Below are positions 57,426-64,000 of a stretch of 64,000 nucleotides of DNA, one piece after another; within the stretch, counting starts at the first letter, position 1; every line of letters starts with the position of its first letter. The notes beneath the pieces are model-generated. The model was not told where the DNA came from and ran no database searches. It was given only the letters and a program-made list of their open reading frames with translations. Origin of the DNA: Alphaproteobacteria bacterium (GTDB lineage: Bacteria > Pseudomonadota > Alphaproteobacteria > Caulobacterales > Maricaulaceae); NCBI GenBank assembly GCA_018222865.1, contig JAAEZM010000004.1, forward strand, positions 29,314 through 93,313, read 5' to 3'. Position numbers and translations under genes: made by a program.

Positions 57426-59345
57426 ATGGATCCGACACTTCTCTGGACCGCCTTTTTCGTCATCGCGACGTTCGGGCTTTACATCGGCATCGCTGTTTGG
57501 GCGCGCGCCGGTTCGACAGATGAATTCTACGTGGCAGGCCATGATGTGCCCCCACTCTTCAATGGTATGGCAACGGCCGCAGACTGGATGAGCGCCGCCT
57601 CATTCCTGTCCATGGCAGGCATTATCGCCTTCTCCGGATATGATGGCTCTGTCTATCTGATGGGCTGGACGGGCGGCTATGTCCTCCTGGCTCTGCTGCT
57701 TGCGCCTTACTTGCGCAAGTTCGGCAAGTTTACCGTGCCGGACTTTGTTGGGGATCGCTATTACAGCCAGGCCGCGCGCATCGTCGCGGTGATCTGCGCC
57801 CTCTTCATCTCCTTCACCTATATTGCAGGTCAGATGCGCGGCGTGGGCATTGCCTTCTCCAACTTCCTGCACGTCCCGATCGAGATTGGCGTTATCGTGG
57901 GTGCGATCATCGTGCTTTTTTACGCCGTGCTTGGAGGCATGAAGGGCATCACCTATACGCAGGTCGCGCAGTATTGCGTTTTGATCTTCGCCTTCATGGT
58001 TCCGGCGATCTTCCTGTCTCTGCAGATCACTGGCACGCCCATCCCGCAGCTCGGCTTTATCGGCAATGCGGAGAACGGCACGCCACTTCTGCTCAATCTC
58101 GACCGGACGCTCGTAGATCTGGGCTTCCAGCCCTATACCGAGGGTCTGAAATCCAAGATAGACGTGTTTGCGATCGCACTGGCGCTGATGGTCGGTACGG
58201 CTGGCCTGCCGCACGTGATCATTCGCTTCTTCACGGTCCCCAAAGCGTCAGACGCTCGCAAATCGGCCGGCTGGGCTCTGGTCTTCATCGCGATTCTTTA
58301 CACGACCGCACCGGCGGTTGCCGTTTTCGCCCGGTCCAACTTCATCGATACGGTCAATGAGAGCACGTATTCTCAAGAGGCCGCACGCGGTGACATCCCA
58401 GCGCATGACCTGCCGGAAGGCTCTACGCCAGGCTGGTTCTATAACTGGGAAAATACAGGCCTTCTGGGCTTCACCGACCTGAATGGTGATGGCCGTATCC
58501 AGTACCGTGCAGACCCGGCGACCAATGAAGTCACCACGCTCGACCGCGATATTTTCGTGCTCGCCAATCCGGAAATCGGTGGCCTGCCGGCCTGGGTGAT
58601 CGGACTGGTCGTTGCCGGTGGTCTTGCAGCAGCACTCTCAACAGCTGCAGGCTTGTTGATGGTGATTTCCTCGGCCGTCTCACACGATTTGTGCAAGAAA
58701 GTGCTCCTGCCCAATATGAGTGAGACCCAGGAATTGCTGATTGCGCGCTCTGCCGCGGTGGGCGCTGTCCTGATCGCCATTCTTGCGGGCATTTATCCGC
58801 CTGGATTTGTGGCTGCCGTTGTTGCCTTCGCCTTTGGCCTGGCCGCTGCGAGCTTCTTCCCGGTCATCTTCCTGGGGATTTTCTGGAAGCGGATGAATAA
58901 GGAAGGCGCGATTACCGGCATGGCCACAGGCCTCCTGATGACGGGAGCGTATATCGTCCACTTCAAGATCGGATTCTCCTCGATCGTGATGGGTGTGCTC
59001 GCGGTCATCCTGGCCATATCCGCCTTCATCCTCTTCATGGGCACACGGAGTGAAGGCAAGTCCACACCGGCGCTTCTGTATGCGGCGGGCGGCTTTGCCC
59101 TGCTCGGCCTGCTCGGACTGATCGGCGTCCTGCCGAGCATTCCGATGGGAACGAGCGACCAGTGGTTCCTGGGCATCTCGCCGGAAGGCTTCGGCACGGT
59201 TGGCATGTTCTGCAGCTTCGCTGTGGCCACCATCGTCGCCCTGGCTACGAAAGCACCGCCGCAGGAGGTGCAGGACCTGGTGGAGGAGATCCGTATTCCC
59301 TCTGTCCATGCCCATCCGGTTCACACCGACGCACCGGCGGAATAA
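57426..59345 (+). CDS. Sodium:solute symporter (acetate/ActP-like, VC2705-type)
   Basis: FYVAGHDVPPLFNGMATAADWMSAASFLSMAGIIAFSGYDG; 639 aa SSS family with DUF4212 partner. Confidence 0.92.
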   Translation: MDPTLLWTAFFVIATFGLYIGIAVWARAGSTDEFYVAGHDVPPLFNGMATAADWMSAASFLSMAGIIAFSGYDGSVYLMGWTGGYVLLALLLAPYLRKFGKFTVPDFVGDRYYSQAARIVAVICALFISFTYIAGQMRGVGIAFSNFLHVPIEIGVIVGAIIVLFYAVLGGMKGITYTQVAQYCVLIFAFMVPAIFLSLQITGTPIPQLGFIGNAENGTPLLLNLDRTLVDLGFQPYTEGLKSKIDVFAIALALMVGTAGLPHVIIRFFTVPKASDARKSAGWALVFIAILYTTAPAVAVFARSNFIDTVNESTYSQEAARGDIPAHDLPEGSTPGWFYNWENTGLLGFTDLNGDGRIQYRADPATNEVTTLDRDIFVLANPEIGGLPAWVIGLVVAGGLAAALSTAAGLLMVISSAVSHDLCKKVLLPNMSETQELLIARSAAVGAVLIAILAGIYPPGFVAAVVAFAFGLAAASFFPVIFLGIFWKRMNKEGAITGMATGLLMTGAYIVHFKIGFSSIVMGVLAVILAISAFILFMGTRSEGKSTPALLYAAGGFALLGLLGLIGVLPSIPMGTSDQWFLGISPEGFGTVGMFCSFAVATIVALATKAPPQEVQDLVEEIRIPSVHAHPVHTDAPAE

Positions 59346-59367
59346 GCCCAGTTCCGCCCGTGCGAGG

Positions 59368-59398
59368 AAGCCCCCGACCTACCAGGTCGGGGGCTTTT
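59368..59398 (+). terminator. Rho-independent terminator after the symporter gene
   Basis: AAGCCCCCGACCT-ACC-AGGTCGGGGGCTTTT, 13-bp stem plus T run. Confidence 0.9.
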
Positions 59399-59478
59399 CC
59401 TGGATCTGACTTGCCACACCCGCTCGAGCACGAAATGATCTAAACCATTGGGGTCACGACGGCGAAAGGGACGAGGAC

Positions 59479-62400
59479 TTGCTGTCGATCAACTCGGCCG
59501 CCATCGCGTTGGCCATCTATATTGGCGGACTTTTTCTGCTTGCGGCCTGGGGGGATCGCCGGGCCACTCGGTTCGATCAACGCCCCGCCTTGCGCGCCGT
59601 GTTATTGAGCCTTTCACTAGCGGTTTACTGCACCAGCTGGACGTTTTACGGCGCGGTCGGTGAGGCTTCGCGAAAAGGCTGGGACTATCTGCCCATCTAT
59701 CTCGGACCTGCCCTGCTCTTCCTGATTGGCTTCCCTCTCATCCGGAGGCTGGTCACTTTGGGACGGAAGCATGCGACCGGCTCGATCGCTGACTTCCTGT
59801 CCGCGCGATTTGGCAAATCTGCCAGCGTTGCCGCGCTGGCGGCAGCCATTCTCGCAATCTCCTCCGTCCCCTATGTCGCGCTGCAGCTGAAATCGACCGA
59901 GACCAGCCTGCTTCTCCTGACCGGTGATCAATCCAGCCGGGTTGATTGGGCAGTATTATCCGCTGTCGCTTTCTCCGCTTTCGCCATCCTTTTTGGTGCC
60001 CGCCGCGCAGACACCTCAGCAGGCAATCGCGGACTGGTGCTCGCGATCGCGTTTGAGTCCATTCTCAAACTCGTGGCAATGCTGGCTGTCGGAGGGTTTG
60101 CCTATCTGGTCTGGAGCGGCCTCCCCGAGGCGCGGACCGCAGAGGTTTTCGCCGCTTCAGCACTGTCCAGCTTCGAGCTGGATGTTCGCTTTTTGGTGTT
60201 GACGCTTCTGGCGGCCTTCGCTGCCCTCTGCCTGCCGCGCCAATTCCATGTCCTGGTGGTAGAAGCACGCAATCCCAAGGATGCTGAAGCCTCACGCTGG
60301 GCCTTCCCGGCCTATCTCGCCCTGGTCGCGATGGTGGCCCCACCCGTCGCGCTGGCCGGAAGCGCGATCGCCGAGGGTCTCGACCCGGATGCACTGGTTC
60401 TCGCCCTGCCGATGTCCCAGGGCCAGGACCTGCTCGCGCTCTTCACTTTCCTGGGCGGTTTCTCAGCCTCCGCCGGGATGATCACGATCGCAGCGCTGGC
60501 CCTGTCGACCATGCTGGTTGACGCGATTGTTGCGCCCTTTCTGCTACGGCGCGGCTTTCGCAACCGGCCGACCAATATCGCGCAAACCCTGCTGACCTAC
60601 CGGCGTGTGGCGATCGTTCTGCTTGTCCTCGCGGCCTATATTTTCCACCGGTCCTTGAACGCCCAACTCGCCTTGGCTGATATCGGCCTGGTCTCCTTTG
60701 CAGGGGCGGCGCAGCTGGCCCCGGCGCTGTTTTTCGGCCTGTTCTGGAAGCGCGCCAATCGGGCCGGCGCACTGGCTGGCATGAGCGCTGGCAGTCTTGT
60801 CTGGCTCACATGCGTCTTCTTTCCCGCCTATAATGGCATAGCGATCCCGCTACCGTTCGGCGCTGACCCTTTCGCCTGGATGACACTGCTCAGCCTCGCG
60901 GTGAACATTCTCGCTTTCATTATCGCCGTCGCCTTCGCACCCTCACGCCTGGCGGACCGCGTCCAAGCTGACCGCTTCGCTGGACCGCGTCTGGATGAAG
61001 GGCGCATCGACCCGGATCGTCAAATCCGGCTGGCAGATCTTCGCACCTTGATGGAGCACGCGCTCGGCATGGAGGAAGCCGCGGCAGCGCTTGACGAGCT
61101 GCGCAGCCTCGACCCAAAGGCTTTCTCACCACGCCGGACAATGACGGCAGACACTATAGGCTGGTGCGAGGCGCGACTGGCCCGCGCCGTGGGTGCTGCA
61201 GCTGCGCGTATCCTGATTGCCCAGGTTCTGCCCGGCGGAGGCGTCAGCGCCACTGACGTCGTAACCTTGCTGGATGAAACATCGGAGAAGATCCGGTCTT
61301 CAGAAACCGCGCGCGAAGAGAGCGAGCGCTCGACGCAATTCTATATGGACCACCTTCCAGCGCTCATCACCTTTGCGGACACAGAGCAGCGCGTGCGCTT
61401 CGCCAACCAGGCCTATCTCGATTATTTCGAGCTCGACGACACAATTCTGGGCAGCTGTATCGCCGATTACCTGTCCGCCAATGAATATGCGGTGCGGGCG
61501 CCTTATATCGCTGGCGCCTTACAGGGAGAGCGCCAAGTCTTTGATATCGCAAGGGAAGGCGCCGATGGTCGTGGCCAGACCTGGCAAGTCCTCTACCAAC
61601 CCCGCCTTGAGGATGGAGACGTTGTCGGCTTTTTCGGTGTCTATCAGGACATCACCGCCCGCCGCGTCGCCGAAGAGGCTCTGCTGGAAGCCTATGAAAC
61701 ACTGGAGGACAAGGTCCGCGACCGGACAGCAGAACTACAGGCCGAGTCCGAGAAACGCGAAGCACTCGTTGATGATCTTGAAGCGGCGCGGGCGCAAGCC
61801 GAAGCCGCGACACAATCCAAGACACGGTTTCTCGCTGCCGCCAGCCACGACCTGCTCCAACCGCTCTCAGCCGCGCGCCTGTTGACCTCGGCTTTGGCGA
61901 GCGAGCTGGAGGACTTGCCCGCAGAACGTCGCGCCCTGCTCGACCGGATTGATCAATCCATCGAGAATGCCGACCAGCTTCTGCGCGCCCTGCTTGATAT
62001 TTCCAGGCTGGATGCGGGCGGGGTCACCCCGGACATCTCCAGCTTCCCGCTCGATGCGCTGATGCAGGAAGTCGCAACCACCATGCATGACAAGGCGCAA
62101 AGCCGCGGCCTGACCCTCTCCGCCATCCCCAGCGGTGTGTGGGTGAGCTCTGATCGCGGCCAGATGATGAGCGTGTTGCAAAACCTGGTCGCCAATGCAG
62201 TCCGCTATACACAAAGCGGCGGTGTCCTCATCGGTGCGCGCAGGCGCGGAGATCATATCGCCCTGCAGGTCGTCGATACCGGCCCAGGGATCCCGGTGGA
62301 GCTCAGACGGGAGATCTTCAAGGAGTTCGAGCGCGGCCCCAAACACCGCGAGAGTGATCGCGGCCTCGGGCTGGGTCTGGCCATTGTTGATCGCATTCTG

Positions 62401-62919
62401 ACCCGGCTTGAACACACGATCCGCGTTCGTACAGGCCCGAAAGGGGGATCAATCTTCGAAATCGACCTGCCGCGCACAGAGCCGCAGACCCAAGCCAAGC
62501 CGAAACGATCGCGCCGGAAGGCCGCGCAATCATTGGCCGGCAAGCGCATTATGTGTTTGGACAATGATCCTGCCGTCTTGGACGCCATGGTCGAGCTTTT
62601 GGCGCGGTGGGATTGCCAAGCGATCGGCGTTCGGGATGAAAGCGAGGCCATGGCTGCATTCCCGGACCAGGCTCCAGATCTCGCCATCATCGACTTCATG
62701 CTGGATGATGGCGCGCGCGGACCGGATGTCTTCGCGCAGCTATGTGAGCAGTGGGACCAGCGGCCGCCGGCAGTCCTCGCAACGGCGGAACGCGGCAAGG
62801 ATATCGAACGCATCGCGCTGGCCCATGATATGGAAATTCTGTCCAAACCGGTCCCGCCAGCGGCCCTTCGCGCCACACTCAGCGCACTCCTCGCGCGCGC
62901 CCGTCAGCTGGGGTCGTGA
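59479..62919 (+). CDS. Hybrid histidine kinase with N-terminal sodium:solute symporter domain, PAS, HisKA/HATPase and receiver (CrbS-like)
   Basis: SSS-like TM domain (ATGSIADFLSARFGKS...); FLAAASHDLLQPLSAARLL; receiver RIMCLDNDPAVLDAM...LAIIDFMLDDG; TTG start. Confidence 0.9.
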   Translation: MLSINSAAIALAIYIGGLFLLAAWGDRRATRFDQRPALRAVLLSLSLAVYCTSWTFYGAVGEASRKGWDYLPIYLGPALLFLIGFPLIRRLVTLGRKHATGSIADFLSARFGKSASVAALAAAILAISSVPYVALQLKSTETSLLLLTGDQSSRVDWAVLSAVAFSAFAILFGARRADTSAGNRGLVLAIAFESILKLVAMLAVGGFAYLVWSGLPEARTAEVFAASALSSFELDVRFLVLTLLAAFAALCLPRQFHVLVVEARNPKDAEASRWAFPAYLALVAMVAPPVALAGSAIAEGLDPDALVLALPMSQGQDLLALFTFLGGFSASAGMITIAALALSTMLVDAIVAPFLLRRGFRNRPTNIAQTLLTYRRVAIVLLVLAAYIFHRSLNAQLALADIGLVSFAGAAQLAPALFFGLFWKRANRAGALAGMSAGSLVWLTCVFFPAYNGIAIPLPFGADPFAWMTLLSLAVNILAFIIAVAFAPSRLADRVQADRFAGPRLDEGRIDPDRQIRLADLRTLMEHALGMEEAAAALDELRSLDPKAFSPRRTMTADTIGWCEARLARAVGAAAARILIAQVLPGGGVSATDVVTLLDETSEKIRSSETAREESERSTQFYMDHLPALITFADTEQRVRFANQAYLDYFELDDTILGSCIADYLSANEYAVRAPYIAGALQGERQVFDIAREGADGRGQTWQVLYQPRLEDGDVVGFFGVYQDITARRVAEEALLEAYETLEDKVRDRTAELQAESEKREALVDDLEAARAQAEAATQSKTRFLAAASHDLLQPLSAARLLTSALASELEDLPAERRALLDRIDQSIENADQLLRALLDISRLDAGGVTPDISSFPLDALMQEVATTMHDKAQSRGLTLSAIPSGVWVSSDRGQMMSVLQNLVANAVRYTQSGGVLIGARRRGDHIALQVVDTGPGIPVELRREIFKEFERGPKHRESDRGLGLGLAIVDRILTRLEHTIRVRTGPKGGSIFEIDLPRTEPQTQAKPKRSRRKAAQSLAGKRIMCLDNDPAVLDAMVELLARWDCQAIGVRDESEAMAAFPDQAPDLAIIDFMLDDGARGPDVFAQLCEQWDQRPPAVLATAERGKDIERIALAHDMEILSKPVPPAALRATLSALLARARQLGS

Positions 62920-62921
62920 CC

Positions 62922-63569
62922 TTAAACCTTGGCGGGTTCGACAAAGAGAGATTGCGCAATCAAGACGGCCTGCGTGCGGTTGATGACACCGAGCTTGCGA
63001 AATATCGCCGTGACATGGGCTTTGACCGTCGCGATCGAGATGTCCATCTCATAAGCGATTTGCTTGTTCAGCCGCCCTGAAGCGAGGCCTTCAAGCACGC
63101 GCAATTGGGCCGGCGTTAAAGTCGCCAGCAGCGCTGCGTGATCAACGCTGTCATCATCGCCCTCATCCAGATCTTCCGGCAGCCAGATCTCGCCATCGCG
63201 GACGGCCGCAAGGGCTTCGCAAATCGTATCGAGATCGGCTGTCTTGGGAATGAAGCCGGACGCCCCAAACTCGACCGCGCGCTGGGCCACTCCCGGCGCA
63301 TCGCTGGCGGAGACCACCACCACGGGCGTTGCCGGGAATTCGCGACGCAATTCGGTCAGCCCGAGAAAGCCGGAACTATCGCTCATATGGAGGTCGAGAC
63401 AAACCAGGCTCGCCGGCGCCTCGCGCAGTGCCGTCTGTGTCGCGCCAAGACTATCAACTTCAGCAGTGTCTATATCGCCGGGCAAACGTTGCACAGCGGC
63501 CAGAAGCGCTGCTCGAAAGAGCGGGTGATCATCTGCAAGAAGAATGCGTTCTTGTGTCGATAGGCCCAT
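62922..63569 (-). CDS. LuxR/NarL-family response regulator (CrbR-like)
   Basis: ILLADDHPLFRAALLAAV, LVCLDLHMSDSSGF, LTPAQLRVLEGLASGRLNKQIAYEMDISIATVKAHVTAIFRKL. Confidence 0.92.
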   Translation of the reverse strand: MGLSTQERILLADDHPLFRAALLAAVQRLPGDIDTAEVDSLGATQTALREAPASLVCLDLHMSDSSGFLGLTELRREFPATPVVVVSASDAPGVAQRAVEFGASGFIPKTADLDTICEALAAVRDGEIWLPEDLDEGDDDSVDHAALLATLTPAQLRVLEGLASGRLNKQIAYEMDISIATVKAHVTAIFRKLGVINRTQAVLIAQSLFVEPAKV

Positions 63570-63770
63570 TTAACTGCCTGTTGTCTCTTTGATTAATCAC
63601 CTTATCGCGACGCGGCCTGCGCGTCTTGCTAGCCAAAAGTCTAACGCGAAATCGCGGCGTATTCGACCTTTGGCGAATACCCCTGCACCAAGAGCTTCCC
63701 GATACTGGCCCAATGAACACGGACCGCACTGGCATGAAGACCGGGCGGAAATCCGGGGGAGGATTTGAAC

Positions 63771-64000
63771 ATGGTATCGAAGATCACGCGTAAATCTCGT
63801 TTCTATCTGGGAGCAGCAACAGCAGCGCTCATGGCTCTGAGCTCGCCCGCAGCCCTCGCATCCGACACACAGGATCTGGAAGATCGTATCGCCGCCCTTG
63901 AAGCGATGATCTCCGATCTACGTGCAGAAGTGGCGGCCTCTCGCGAAGCGGAAGCCGCGACCCATGACCGGGTAGAGCGTATCGAGGCCCGCGTCGAAAC
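63771..64000 (+). CDS. Probable outer-membrane porin, 5' part, truncated by window end
   Basis: MVSKITRKSRFYLGAATAALMALSSPAALASDTQDLEDRIAALEAMISDLRAEVAASREAEAATHDRVERIEARVE: signal peptide plus coiled coil typical of phosphate-selective/carbohydrate porins. Confidence 0.6.
   Translation, partial: MVSKITRKSRFYLGAATAALMALSSPAALASDTQDLEDRIAALEAMISDLRAEVAASREAEAATHDRVERIEARVE

Noticed and set aside
1-64000. tRNA, rRNA, CRISPR arrays, IS elements or prophage
   Set aside because: Intergenic gaps were scanned by eye; no cloverleaf, regular repeat array, transposase, integrase or phage structural gene was recognised.

Overview
This is a dense, GC-rich alphaproteobacterial chromosome segment. Gene content (heptose genes, DUF2849/DUF934 sulfur cluster, extended PstA/PstC, CrbSR-like module) suggests a Maricaulis/Oceanicaulis/Hyphomonas-type lineage, which is inference. 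I see no rRNA, tRNA, CRISPR, IS or phage genes. In order, the window holds: an assimilatory sulfate reduction block (cobA/cysG 3' end, DUF2849, cysI, a DUF934-CysH fusion, cysK, fpr); a metX-metB pair behind a SAM-II riboswitch-like leader and a palindromic operator; hldE-gmhB-hldD; glpK with a divergent lipase; an RND pump; a hybrid kinase; a tandem pair of uncharacterised paralogues; ABC-F; a stand-alone protoglobin next to a STAS protein; an M14 peptidase; an SdsA1-like alkyl sulfatase; a Crp-like regulator convergent with a three-gene operon (TIR-TM-TPR / unknown / TPR-class III cyclase); formaldehyde detoxification genes; a DUF1538 x2-PII-CBS operon; pstSCAB; an OxyR-like regulator lacking the redox cysteines; an nhaA-TerB-sbtA block with a strongly structured nhaA leader; and an acetate-type symporter with a CrbS/CrbR-like two-component system and the start of a porin. 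The strongest candidates for undescribed biology are: (1) the TIR/unknown/non-canonical cyclase operon with an adjacent CRP-like regulator and a GTGA-N6-TCAC site; (2) the tandem paralogue family at 22.8-25.3 kb; (3) the DUF1538-DUF1538-PII-CBS operon; (4) the nhaA leader RNA. All family assignments are by eye, with no database search.
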